From Planctomycetota bacterium (lineage in GTDB: Bacteria; Planctomycetota; UBA1135; JACQFD01), in NCBI GenBank assembly GCA_016200225.1, contig JACQFD010000002.1, positions 248,001-312,000 on the forward strand: DNA of 64,000 nucleotides, read 5' to 3'. Each line of letters begins with the position of its first letter. Position 1 is the first letter of the stretch. The translations under genes were made by a program, and so were the position numbers. Below the pieces are notes generated by a model. The model had not been told where the DNA came from, did not search any database, and worked only from the letters and a program-made list of their open reading frames with translations. Shown here one piece after another: positions 19,023 to 28,598 of the stretch.

Positions 19023-20912
19023 ATGTCCGCCGACAAAGATCCGCCACTCGACGTCTCCCGCATCGGACCGTTTGAAATTATCGAACGGCTCGAACCCGGG
19101 GGCATGGGAGAGTTATTTTTGGCGAAACATCCGTCGCTGCCGAAGAAAATAATATTAAAGACTGTCAAGGACGCCGTCTTGGAATCGAGTTCGACGGCGA
19201 TCGAGCGCTTGCGCCGCGAGGCAAATTTACAGGGGCGTATCGAACATCCGAACATCTGCCCGGTCATCGATGTTTTTACAGATGCCGGAAAGGTTTTTGT
19301 AGTGATGCCGTTCATCGAGGGCGAGCCCCTTTCGAAGCGCATCCGGCGCGCCGCCGATAAGTTAAAGTCCGGAAAGCCAATATCTGTAGCTTGGGCGGAT
19401 ATTACAGAAGCGAAGGGCGCGTCGACGCCGGTCGAGGACTCGCAATCGCGGCGCACGCCGTCGACGGGAGGCGACTTGCGATCGATACTACGGTTGGTCG
19501 AAACCATCGCGCGCGCGGTCGAATCCGCGCACGCGTCCGGAGTGATCCACCGCGATCTGAAACCCGGGAATATTATGATAAGACCTTCGGGCGAACCGGT
19601 TGTACTCGATTTCGGACTCGCGCTGGATCTACAAGAAGGCGGTTCAAGACTCACACAACAGGGGGACCAGATCGGCACGCCGTGGTACATGGCGCCCGAG
19701 CAGGTCATGGGCGAGCGCGATGTACAGGGACGCGCGACCGATGTGTATGCGCTCGGCGTGATTCTTTATGAATTGATAACGCTAATGGTGCCCTACCGCG
19801 CGGATAAGATAAACGCTCTTTACAAAAAGATCATCGACGGCGACGCGGTGTCGCCGCGAAAATTGAATCCATCCATTCCTCCGGACCTCGCGGCCGTTTG
19901 TTTAAAAGCGATCGAGGCGGATCCGGGGCGGAGATACGCGACGGCTCTCGAATTCGCGGAGGATCTCCGGCGCGTGCGCGTGCTGGAGCCCACAAAAGCG
20001 AAGCCGCCGTCGTTCATGGGCAGACTCAACCGCCGCGCGCGGCGGAGCCCGTTTACGACACTTACAATCGCCGCTGCCGTTTTATTAGCATGTGCCGCGG
20101 GCGGAATTCGAATATTACAATCTTACTCGGTGACCTCGAGTCTGCAGTCGGTGAGCGCCTTCGAGCGCGTGCGGCGGGCAAAAGCGCTCGGCGCCGCGCC
20201 CGATCCCGCGGACGAGCTTATTGTTAATCGCGAAATGCCCGACGAAGCGACGCGCTCGATGTTTTTCGCCGATGCGAATTCGCCGGAGGCTTTCGAGCGA
20301 TTTGTCATGGGCCTGCAACATAAGTATCGAGGACCGGGCGACGAATCGGGCGGCATTAAGCCTGTATGGCCGCGCGGCGGAACGACGGAAACCGCGCCCG
20401 AGTTCCGATTTGTTATGAACACGAACGGCAAACCCGCGCCGCCGCTCAAATTCCGATTATTTAATATTACCGAAGAAGAGGAGATCGACTCGGGCGCGCC
20501 CGCCGCGGATCCGTCGCGGCAGGGAAATTTTATTATCAACTTGAGCGCGTCGGTTCGGCTCAAAACCGACTGTAATTATTCTTGGAACATTTATGACGCG
20601 AACAGCCGCGCTCCACTGCAGGAACCGCTCGCGCGCGCCACGTTTCGCGTCGTGGATATTCATAATAAGGAACATTTACTCGCCGCGCTTCACGCCTCGG
20701 GCGACGCGACGCACGACCTTCTTGCACGCGCATCCGCGCTACTCTCCATCGGCCTCGCGCGCGACGCGGAGATAGTACTCGCGGAATTTCCAAGTTCGGC
20801 GAGTCCGGACCAGTTGCGACACGCGATGTTACTAAAAGCCCGAATCGAAGCGTCGCTCGGAAAGGACGAAGACGTGGCGAAGTTACAGAAAGAATATTTG
20901 AATTTGAAATAA
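19023..20912 (+). CDS. Membrane-anchored Hanks-type Ser/Thr protein kinase
   Basis: The protein is 629 residues. An N-terminal kinase domain (about 15-315) has a glycine-rich loop variant (LEPGGMGELFLA), the VAIK-type lysine in 'KIILKTVKD', catalytic loop HRDLKPGN (His176, Asp178), DFG at Asp196, and TPWYMAPEQV as the APE region, so it should be active. An insert of about 40 residues after 'AWADITEAKG' is rich in Ser, Thr and Arg. One transmembrane helix (TTLTIAAAVLLACAAGGI, about 345) separates it from a ~270-residue extracytoplasmic region with beta-sandwich and helical stretches. The two genes downstream encode exported TPR-CHAT proteins on the same strand, so a sensory or regulatory link is plausible. 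The extracytoplasmic part has no recognised ligand-binding fold. Confidence 0.9.
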   Translation: MSADKDPPLDVSRIGPFEIIERLEPGGMGELFLAKHPSLPKKIILKTVKDAVLESSSTAIERLRREANLQGRIEHPNICPVIDVFTDAGKVFVVMPFIEGEPLSKRIRRAADKLKSGKPISVAWADITEAKGASTPVEDSQSRRTPSTGGDLRSILRLVETIARAVESAHASGVIHRDLKPGNIMIRPSGEPVVLDFGLALDLQEGGSRLTQQGDQIGTPWYMAPEQVMGERDVQGRATDVYALGVILYELITLMVPYRADKINALYKKIIDGDAVSPRKLNPSIPPDLAAVCLKAIEADPGRRYATALEFAEDLRRVRVLEPTKAKPPSFMGRLNRRARRSPFTTLTIAAAVLLACAAGGIRILQSYSVTSSLQSVSAFERVRRAKALGAAPDPADELIVNREMPDEATRSMFFADANSPEAFERFVMGLQHKYRGPGDESGGIKPVWPRGGTTETAPEFRFVMNTNGKPAPPLKFRLFNITEEEEIDSGAPAADPSRQGNFIINLSASVRLKTDCNYSWNIYDANSRAPLQEPLARATFRVVDIHNKEHLLAALHASGDATHDLLARASALLSIGLARDAEIVLAEFPSSASPDQLRHAMLLKARIEASLGKDEDVAKLQKEYLNLK

Positions 20913-20948
20913 CTACATAATCGAACAGACCTTTCAGACTTGCGATAC

Positions 20949-23900
20949 ATGCCCATGTACACTTTCAATTTACTCGTTTTGTTAAGTTTCAGCACGGTCG
21001 GCTATCAAGACTCGAGGCCCGCGTCCGTGGCGGCGCAGGCGTTCATCGAGCAGGGCGACGCCCTCGTTAAATTAAACAAAACCGACGAAGCCGTTGTTCA
21101 ATATAAAAAGGGACTGGCGATCTTCGAGAACGCCTCCGATGCTCTCGGCGCCGCCGAGATGTTTGCAAAGATCGGCGATGCGTATCAGCCGGCTCATCGC
21201 ATTCCTGAGGCAGTCGCGGGATTTGAAGAAAATCTGCGGCGATTGCGCGCGGGACTTGGAAATGTTGATGAACCGCGAATTCAGTACGCGCTATTGTCCT
21301 TGGGGGCATGCTGGCAGGAAGCGGGCGAGTACGCCCGCGCAGTTCCATATTATGAAGATGGCCTCATGATGAAACGCCGTTTGATCAAAGGTGATGATCT
21401 TGAAGTAGCAAATACACTTAATAACTACGCTTTCTGTTTGAATTCACTCGGTAAAAATGCGGAAGCTGTGAATAAGTGTGAAGAGGCTCTTGCAATTCGT
21501 CGCCGTGTAATCAAGGAGGACGATGGTTATGTGGCATCTTTACTATTCGATGACGCTTGTTATTTGACATCACTCAATCGACAGGCTGAAGCCCTGCTTA
21601 AGCATGAAGAGTGTCTGGCAATACGCCGCCGCTTATTCACAAGCGATCATGATGATATAGCCGAATGCTTATTGCGAATCGCGTCATGCCTGGCAGTGCA
21701 AGGAAAATTTAACGAAGCCTTGCCGCGCGCGGAGGAGGCGCTCGCCATGCGCCGCCGCCTCTTCAAAGGCGATCACGCCTCACTTTCCGATGCACTTGGC
21801 GACAACGCCTACTATCTTGATAATCTTGGGAGGAGTGCTGAAGCACTGGCGATCCACGAGGAATCGCTCGCAATGAGACTTCGCCTTTATAAAGGAGACC
21901 ATACAGAAACGGCGGCTGAACTTGACACCTTCGCATTTTGCTTGATGAATCTTGGGAGATACGCCGAAGCTCTGCAAAAACTGAAGGAGGCTCATGCAAT
22001 GAATACACGACTTTTTCAAGGCGACAGTTTGGGTGTAGTCATTAATTTGGCTAACCAGGCACAAATGTTGAATAAGCTTGAACATAGTTCCGATGCCCTT
22101 GCCAAAAGCGATCAGGCCCTCGCCATGGCGCGCCGAATGTTCAAAGGCGACCACGACACGATAGCGAAGCTCCTTGCGACGGCTGGAGAATGTTTGACGT
22201 CGCTTGGAAGGGATCTGGAAGCCACTTTTAATTATGATATATCCTTGAAAATGTACCGTAGACTCTACGCAGGCGATCAAGTATTTGAAGCTGAAGTTCT
22301 CGAAAAACTCGCGTGGTCCTTGCACTTTACCGGACAGAGAGACCTTGGTTTTGTTAAGTTTAAAGAATCCCTCGCAATGTATAGGCGGCTGTTCAACGGC
22401 GACCATCCAGCGATAGCAACGCTGCTCAGGAAAATGCCCCTGTTCTATGAGCCCTATGAGCATGGGCGGGACAAAGATGCATTGTCAAATTGTGAAGAAG
22501 CACTCGCCATGTACCGGCGGCTTTATAAGGAACCCAATCCATTGCTGGCATCCTGCCTGCGTGACGTAGGATACTTCCTTTCGAAGCTGGACATGAATTC
22601 CGAGGCACTTCATAAGCTTGAAGAAGCACTTGCGATGGAAAGGAGTCTCAAAAAGGGCGACCATCCAGTTCTCGTCGATGAACTACTTGATATTGCGGAT
22701 ATTTTAGTTAAATTAAAAAGAAACGCGGATGCGCTCGCAAGGGGCGACGAGGCTCTCGCGATGGGAAATCGATTTGCACAAACATCCTCGGAATATCACA
22801 CGAGCCAAATGCTGAGTCGCTTGGCTCGTTATTTAAATGCTAATGGAAGAAGAGAAGACGCGTTGAAAACGCTTCGCACCGCAGAGAAGAACCTACGTCG
22901 ACTCGGCGATTCGAAAGGCTTGGAATACACAATGGTCGGGGAGAGTCTTCTTGATATTGGCGGTCGAGAATTCGCGGGGCAGGCATTGTTACTCTTGACG
23001 AAGTCTGTTGATATAAAGGAGAATTCGAATCCAGATTCCGCAAATATAAGTGTGCAGGGACAGATGCTTTATAAGGAACGTCGCCTGGGGACGCCGGATA
23101 CCGAACGCAAGTTACAGAAAGCGTGTTTTCTTGCAAATGAACCGATACAGCAGTTCGGCTTTCTGGAACGCGCGCGTGCAGGCACAAGCTTGAATATAAT
23201 TACACAGTCCACCAGGAATACACTCCTTTCGGCTCGGGCGGCTGCCGTCGCGCGCCATGATGAACCACTAACCAAAGAGATTGATACATTACCCGCGAAA
23301 ATCTCCGCTTTGCAGTCCAAGATTTCACAATTAGTGACACTTCGCGACCGGATTCCGTCGCGGCAGGACCATGACGACGAAGGACGCAAACAAGAGATGT
23401 CCCGACTCGCCGAGGAGCTTGGGATTACATGTCGCGCGTCCAATGATGCTATTCAACGCCGCGCGCAGATCATTCGTGAGTACGCCAGATTGGCCGCTGA
23501 CGCGAACCTTTACAAATTGGTCGCGTCCGCGAGAGCCGAGGAGGTCCAGGCGACGTTACAAACCGATGAATTGGTATTGGCATACAATTTTAGCTATAAA
23601 GAGTCCTATTGTATTTTTGTGCCACCCGCCGGCGGCGCCATCCTCGCGTTCGAATTGCACTGGAAAGACGGCGCAATCGTGACCGGGCCCGATCTCAAAT
23701 CGTTAGTCTCGGCGTACATTACTCTGATTAAAGAGGCGGCGAGAGAGAAGCGAGAGGCGCCGTCCGATCTTGCCGTTGCTACAAATCGCGGACTGCCAGA
23801 GGGTACACCCCCCCGCGCCATCCCCGGCAAAGCGAGCGACCGCGGCGCGGCGCTGTTCGAAGGACTCATTCCTGAAGAAATTTGGAAGGAAATCAAGAAT

Positions 23901-24824
23901 TGTAAACGCGTGTACGTGGTGCCTGATGGACCGCTGCACTTATTACCAATGGAATCGCTCATTACAAAACGCGCGGACAAGCTCGCCGATTGTGAATATT
24001 GGCTCGATTCGGGACCTCCGATTGTGTATGTTCCGTCGGGGTCGGTGTTGAAAGTGTTAAAAGAGCGTCACGACGCGCAGAAAAAGGAATTATTACCATT
24101 CGATATGCTCGCCATGGGCGATCCAGTACTGCCAAAAGCGGCGGCGTCAAGACCAACGGAGTCGATGCCCGCGTCCGCGCCCGCCGGCGCCGCAAGCAGG
24201 CCGACGCGCGAGTTTCTATATAAACTCGACCCCTTGCCAGGATCGAAGCGCGAAATTGAGACGATCGAGCGATCGCTGGCTTCCACGCGAAAAGTAAAGA
24301 CGCTTCTCGGCGAGAATGCAACAAAAACGGAGGTCGCGAAATTCGGCCCCCAGGCGCGCGTCCTGCATTTCGCGACGCATCACATTCCGTACGCCACCGA
24401 CAGTGTCAATTTGAGTACGCTCATTCTCTCCCCCGCCAGGGACGGCAGCGACGAAGGTTTATTAACGATGGCCGACCTCGTCGACCCGTGGCGCGGCACG
24501 CTGCCGAATTGTGAACTCGTCGTTCTCGCGGGCTGTTCCACAGGCAAAGGCGAATATTTAAATAACGAAGGCATGTACGCGATCCCGATGGGATTTTTCT
24601 TCGCGGGCGCACCCGCCGTCGTCTCCACGCTCTGGCCCGTCGACGACGCGAGCACCGCGGATTTCATGGCGGACTTTTATAAACAATGGCTTTCGCCGAA
24701 AGATATAAATAACAATCCACCGTCCAAGATCGACGCGTTCACAGCCGCCCGAAAGTTGTTAAAGAAAGCGCATCCGGAACCTTACTTCTGGGCGCCGTTT
24801 ATCATGATGGGAGATCCCAGGTGA
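20949..24824 (+). CDS. Exported TPR-CHAT caspase-like protease, copy 1
   Basis: The protein is about 1291 residues from the ATG at 20949 (another at 20955). The N-terminal hydrophobic segment YTFNLLVLLSFSTVGY|QDSRP suggests export. About 15 kinesin-light-chain-like TPRs of 42 residues (EEALAMRRRLFKGDH consensus) fill residues 40-690, then coiled helices. The CHAT peptidase domain occupies the last ~400 residues: FATHH with His1144 and LAGCSTGKG with Cys1196 form the caspase-like dyad, and 'LPMESLITKRADK' marks the domain start. CHAT proteins cleave substrate proteins after a partner is recognised by the repeats. The central TPR part (roughly 21.4-23.1 kb) is visibly richer in A/T than the rest. 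The stop overlaps the start of the second copy by 4 bp. Confidence 0.88.
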   Translation: MPMYTFNLLVLLSFSTVGYQDSRPASVAAQAFIEQGDALVKLNKTDEAVVQYKKGLAIFENASDALGAAEMFAKIGDAYQPAHRIPEAVAGFEENLRRLRAGLGNVDEPRIQYALLSLGACWQEAGEYARAVPYYEDGLMMKRRLIKGDDLEVANTLNNYAFCLNSLGKNAEAVNKCEEALAIRRRVIKEDDGYVASLLFDDACYLTSLNRQAEALLKHEECLAIRRRLFTSDHDDIAECLLRIASCLAVQGKFNEALPRAEEALAMRRRLFKGDHASLSDALGDNAYYLDNLGRSAEALAIHEESLAMRLRLYKGDHTETAAELDTFAFCLMNLGRYAEALQKLKEAHAMNTRLFQGDSLGVVINLANQAQMLNKLEHSSDALAKSDQALAMARRMFKGDHDTIAKLLATAGECLTSLGRDLEATFNYDISLKMYRRLYAGDQVFEAEVLEKLAWSLHFTGQRDLGFVKFKESLAMYRRLFNGDHPAIATLLRKMPLFYEPYEHGRDKDALSNCEEALAMYRRLYKEPNPLLASCLRDVGYFLSKLDMNSEALHKLEEALAMERSLKKGDHPVLVDELLDIADILVKLKRNADALARGDEALAMGNRFAQTSSEYHTSQMLSRLARYLNANGRREDALKTLRTAEKNLRRLGDSKGLEYTMVGESLLDIGGREFAGQALLLLTKSVDIKENSNPDSANISVQGQMLYKERRLGTPDTERKLQKACFLANEPIQQFGFLERARAGTSLNIITQSTRNTLLSARAAAVARHDEPLTKEIDTLPAKISALQSKISQLVTLRDRIPSRQDHDDEGRKQEMSRLAEELGITCRASNDAIQRRAQIIREYARLAADANLYKLVASARAEEVQATLQTDELVLAYNFSYKESYCIFVPPAGGAILAFELHWKDGAIVTGPDLKSLVSAYITLIKEAAREKREAPSDLAVATNRGLPEGTPPRAIPGKASDRGAALFEGLIPEEIWKEIKNCKRVYVVPDGPLHLLPMESLITKRADKLADCEYWLDSGPPIVYVPSGSVLKVLKERHDAQKKELLPFDMLAMGDPVLPKAAASRPTESMPASAPAGAASRPTREFLYKLDPLPGSKREIETIERSLASTRKVKTLLGENATKTEVAKFGPQARVLHFATHHIPYATDSVNLSTLILSPARDGSDEGLLTMADLVDPWRGTLPNCELVVLAGCSTGKGEYLNNEGMYAIPMGFFFAGAPAVVSTLWPVDDASTADFMADFYKQWLSPKDINNNPPSKIDAFTAARKLLKKAHPEPYFWAPFIMMGDPR

Positions 24825-27800
24825 CGTTAATGATCAAGTTGTGCCTGCCGTTGATTATCATGAGTGTTGTCGCGCTGCAGGATTCGCGGCCGGCATCGCA
24901 CCCCGCCACTTGGCCCGCGCTCGATCCCAAGGTCAAGGCGGAAATGCAGGAACACGAAAAGGCCGCGCGGACTGCGATGCGCGAGAAGGATAAGAATGCC
25001 GCGGTCAAGGAGTGGCTGCTTGCCGCCAACATATGTAAGGCCGGAGGAAGTATTCCCGATGTCGCGGATGGCCTGGCCACTATCGCCGACAGGCTGGGAA
25101 AAGTCAGCGACTGGAAGGATTCATTACAAATACACAGAGATTGTTTACAAATCCGGCGCGCACTTTGGCCGGGCGGCCACGAAAAACTTGCGCAAAGTCT
25201 GGTCAGCGTCGCCGCATGTCTCGACCGTCTCGGCAAGCGCGCCGATGCGCTTGGACATAATGAAGAGGCGCTGGTAATGCGGAGAAGTCTATTCGAGGGC
25301 GACCACATGGACGTCGCGGAAAGTCTTAATAATGTCGCGGCGGGTTTGGTAAATGTTGGGAAATACCCGGAGGCATTGTTAAAATTCGAAGAATTATTAG
25401 CAATGACGCGCCGGTTGTTCAATGGGGATCATCCGGTCGTTGCCATAACACTTGACAATTACGGAGCGTGTCTCGAGGCGGCGGGCAAGAGCGCCGAGGG
25501 GCTCGCATTTGCCGAAGAAGCGTACGCCATGCGAAAGCGACTTTTCAAGGGCGACCATCCGGACACTGCCGCAAGTATGAATAATATCGCGAACAAGTTA
25601 CAATCGCTCGGGAAAGGCGACGAAGCGCTCGCGAGATTTGAAGAGGCGTATGCGATGTTTCGCCGCCTCCATCCGGAAGACGACCCCGAAGTCGCCACGA
25701 GCTTGGATAATATTGCACTTTGTTTACAATCGCTCGACCGCTTGACCGACGCAATGTTAAAATACGAAGAAGGGCTCGCGATGTGCCGCCGTCTGTTTAA
25801 GGGCGATCATCCGGAATTGGCGAAAAGTCTTAATAACTATGGTTTTTGCTTGAAAGCACTGGGCCGAAATGCCGAGGCGTTGTCCATCGCCGAAGAAGTG
25901 CTTGCAATGCGAAAGCGCATGTACAAGGGGAACCACCCTGATGTCGCGGAAAGTCTTAATAATGTCGCCGCGGGTCTGAGGTCGCTCGGCAAGAGCGCCG
26001 AGGCGATGCCGTATTATGAGCAATCACTCGCGATGTACAGACGCCTTCACAAGGGCGACCACCCAAGAGTGGCGCTCGTGCTGAGGAATCTCGCAAGTTG
26101 CTTAAATTCGCGCGGGAGGTACATCGAAGCATTATCAATAAGTGAGGAAGCGCTCGCCATGTCCCGGCGAATCTATAAAGGTGATCACCCCGACGTGGCA
26201 TCTGAAACAAGGGCCGTTGCTTCGTGTTTGTTAAACTTGGGGAAACTCGACGCGTCCCTCGCGAAATATGAAGAATCGCTCGCGATGTGCCGACGCATCC
26301 ACAAGGGCGACCATTCGGAAGTGGCTTCGGCTTTGAACGGTCTGGCCTACTGTTTGGAGTTCAGCGGGAAGAGCGCCACGGCGCTGCCGTATTATGAGGA
26401 AGCGCTCGCGTTGCGCCAACGCCTCTTTAATGGAGACCATCCCAGTGTGGCCATGAGCCTTAACAACATCGCATCGAGTCTGCGTTCGCTTGGCAAGAGG
26501 ACCGAATCGTTACAAAAACGCGAAGAGGCGCTCGCCATGGAGCGCCGCATCTCAAACGGCGACAGCGGGGATCTTCTCTTAACTATACAAAACGCCGCCG
26601 TCGACAGGGAGTCGCTCGGCAAGACCGAAGAGGCGCTTGCAAACTATCGCGAGGCCGTGGCGATGGCGCGCCGCCTGCAAGACAAGGATACGTATATATC
26701 AGAAACAAATCTCGGCAGACTCCTGCTTCAGACACACGATGGTAGGGATACAGAAGAAGCCGTCGCGCTCCTTACGCACGCATTTGAAGAACTCGAATCT
26801 CTTGCGTCCACATCGACTTCGCTCCGCTCGGAAGATCGTTTACATTTTTTTTGGCAACTTGGCAAATGGAATACGAGCGACGCGTTGCAGCATGCGCTAT
26901 TCGTTCAACACGATCCGATCCGTCAATTTAACTATTTAGAGCGCGCCCGGTCCCGGGCCGGGCTGGATGCCATCGCCCAACTCGATAAGGACCCGGTCTC
27001 GGTCGCGCTCGCCGCGGCCGAGACGCGGATGGACGAAACATTAGCAAGTGAAATTCGCGCCATCCCCGATTTGTTATCGAATCAGAATGCAATAATTACA
27101 GACCTAACGAGTATCCGAGACAGCCTGGATCTGCGAAAGGATCTCGACACCAAAACCCTCGCGAAGGAACGCAGTAGACTGGACGATGAGCTGGGTATCG
27201 CCCACCTCAAATACAATCAGACAATTGCGCGCCGCGCGCGGATCCTTCGCGACAATGTCTCACTCGTCGCGGTCGCGCTGCCCGAGGAAGTACAGGCAAC
27301 ATTACAAAACGACGAGAGTCTCCTCGCTTACAATTTCAGCCGGACGGAAGGCTACTGTATCGTTGTGCCTCCAACCGGCGGTTCCATCCGCGCTTTCGAG
27401 TTGCATTGGAAAGATGGGGTCAACGTCAATGAGCGTGATCTAAACAAATTGACATCCGCTTATCTTGCAATGATCCGGGCGGCTGCATTGGAAAGGCACG
27501 AGACGTTGGCCGAACTCTCGCTTGCTACAAATCGTGGCCTTCCGACGAACACGCCCCCCCGCACCATCCCCGGCAAAGCCAGCGACCGCGGCGCCGCACT
27601 GTTCGAAGGACTCATTCCCGACGAAATCTGGAAAGAGATCAAAAATTGTAAACGCGTGTATATCGTACCCGATGGGCCGCTGCATTTGTTACCGATGGAG
27701 TCTCTCATTACAAAACGCGCGGACAAGCTCGCCGATTGTGAATATTGGCTCGATTCGGGACCGCCGATTGTGTATGTTCCGTCGGGGTCGGTGTTGAAAG

Positions 27801-28570
27801 TGTTAAAAGAGCGGCGGGACGCGCGCAAAAAAGAAATATTACCATTCGATGTGCTCGCCATGGGCGATCCAGTACTACCAAAAGCGGCGGCGTCAAGACC
27901 AACGGAGTCGAAGCCCGCGTCCGCGCCAGTCGGCGCCGCAAGCAGGCCGACGCGCGAGTTTCTGTATAAACTCGATCCGCTGCCTGGGTCAAAGCGCGAA
28001 GTCGAGACGATCGAGCGATCGTTGGCTTCCACGCGAAAAGTAAAGACGCTTCTCGGCGAGAATGCAACAAAAATGGAGGTCGCGAAATTCGGCCCCCAGG
28101 CGCGCGTCCTGCATTTCGCGACGCATCATATTCCGTACGCCACCGACAGTGTCAATTTGAGTACGCTCATTCTCTCCCCCGCCAGGGACGGCAGCGACGA
28201 AGGCTTATTAACGATGGCCGACCTCGTCGATCCGTGGCGCGGCACGCTGCCGAATTGTGAACTCGTCGTTCTCGCGGGCTGTTCAACGGGCAAAGGCGAA
28301 TATTTAAATAACGAAGGGATGTACGCAATCCCGATGGGATTCTTTTTCGCGGGCGCCCCCGCCGTCGTATCGACACTCTGGCCCGTCGACGACGCGAGCA
28401 CCGCGGATTTCATGGCGGACTTTTATAAACAATGGCTTTCGCCGAAAGATACAAATAACAACCCACCATCCAAGATCGATGCATTCACCGCCGCGCGAAG
28501 ATTATTAAAGAAAGAGCGCCCAGAACCCTACTTCTGGGCGCCGTTTATCATGATGGGAGATCCGCGGTAA
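24821..28570 (+). CDS. Exported TPR-CHAT caspase-like protease, copy 2
   Basis: The protein is 1249 residues from the GTG that overlaps the previous stop (GTGA); an ATG at 24830 is the alternative. It has an N-terminal hydrophobic leader (MIKLCLPLIIMSVVAL|QDSRP), a run of about 13 42-residue TPRs with the EEALAMxRRLFKGDHPxVAxSLNN signature, a helical linker, and a CHAT domain with His1102 (FATHH) and Cys1154 (AGCSTG). The last ~250 residues are almost identical to copy 1 at protein and DNA level, while the TPR arrays differ. This fits a shared enzymatic head with separate recognition arrays. The kinase upstream and the 4-bp overlap suggest one transcription unit. The substrate is unknown, and an extracytoplasmic location is inferred only from the leader. 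Confidence 0.88.
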   Translation: MTLMIKLCLPLIIMSVVALQDSRPASHPATWPALDPKVKAEMQEHEKAARTAMREKDKNAAVKEWLLAANICKAGGSIPDVADGLATIADRLGKVSDWKDSLQIHRDCLQIRRALWPGGHEKLAQSLVSVAACLDRLGKRADALGHNEEALVMRRSLFEGDHMDVAESLNNVAAGLVNVGKYPEALLKFEELLAMTRRLFNGDHPVVAITLDNYGACLEAAGKSAEGLAFAEEAYAMRKRLFKGDHPDTAASMNNIANKLQSLGKGDEALARFEEAYAMFRRLHPEDDPEVATSLDNIALCLQSLDRLTDAMLKYEEGLAMCRRLFKGDHPELAKSLNNYGFCLKALGRNAEALSIAEEVLAMRKRMYKGNHPDVAESLNNVAAGLRSLGKSAEAMPYYEQSLAMYRRLHKGDHPRVALVLRNLASCLNSRGRYIEALSISEEALAMSRRIYKGDHPDVASETRAVASCLLNLGKLDASLAKYEESLAMCRRIHKGDHSEVASALNGLAYCLEFSGKSATALPYYEEALALRQRLFNGDHPSVAMSLNNIASSLRSLGKRTESLQKREEALAMERRISNGDSGDLLLTIQNAAVDRESLGKTEEALANYREAVAMARRLQDKDTYISETNLGRLLLQTHDGRDTEEAVALLTHAFEELESLASTSTSLRSEDRLHFFWQLGKWNTSDALQHALFVQHDPIRQFNYLERARSRAGLDAIAQLDKDPVSVALAAAETRMDETLASEIRAIPDLLSNQNAIITDLTSIRDSLDLRKDLDTKTLAKERSRLDDELGIAHLKYNQTIARRARILRDNVSLVAVALPEEVQATLQNDESLLAYNFSRTEGYCIVVPPTGGSIRAFELHWKDGVNVNERDLNKLTSAYLAMIRAAALERHETLAELSLATNRGLPTNTPPRTIPGKASDRGAALFEGLIPDEIWKEIKNCKRVYIVPDGPLHLLPMESLITKRADKLADCEYWLDSGPPIVYVPSGSVLKVLKERRDARKKEILPFDVLAMGDPVLPKAAASRPTESKPASAPVGAASRPTREFLYKLDPLPGSKREVETIERSLASTRKVKTLLGENATKMEVAKFGPQARVLHFATHHIPYATDSVNLSTLILSPARDGSDEGLLTMADLVDPWRGTLPNCELVVLAGCSTGKGEYLNNEGMYAIPMGFFFAGAPAVVSTLWPVDDASTADFMADFYKQWLSPKDTNNNPPSKIDAFTAARRLLKKERPEPYFWAPFIMMGDPR

Positions 28571-28598
28571 AAGACCGCCATCGCTTCTTGACAATAAC

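Noticed and set aside
21400..26700. Regular repeats that could be read as a CRISPR or tandem-repeat array
   Set aside because: The ~126-bp periodicity is the 42-residue TPR in frame; units are diverged and there are no spacers.
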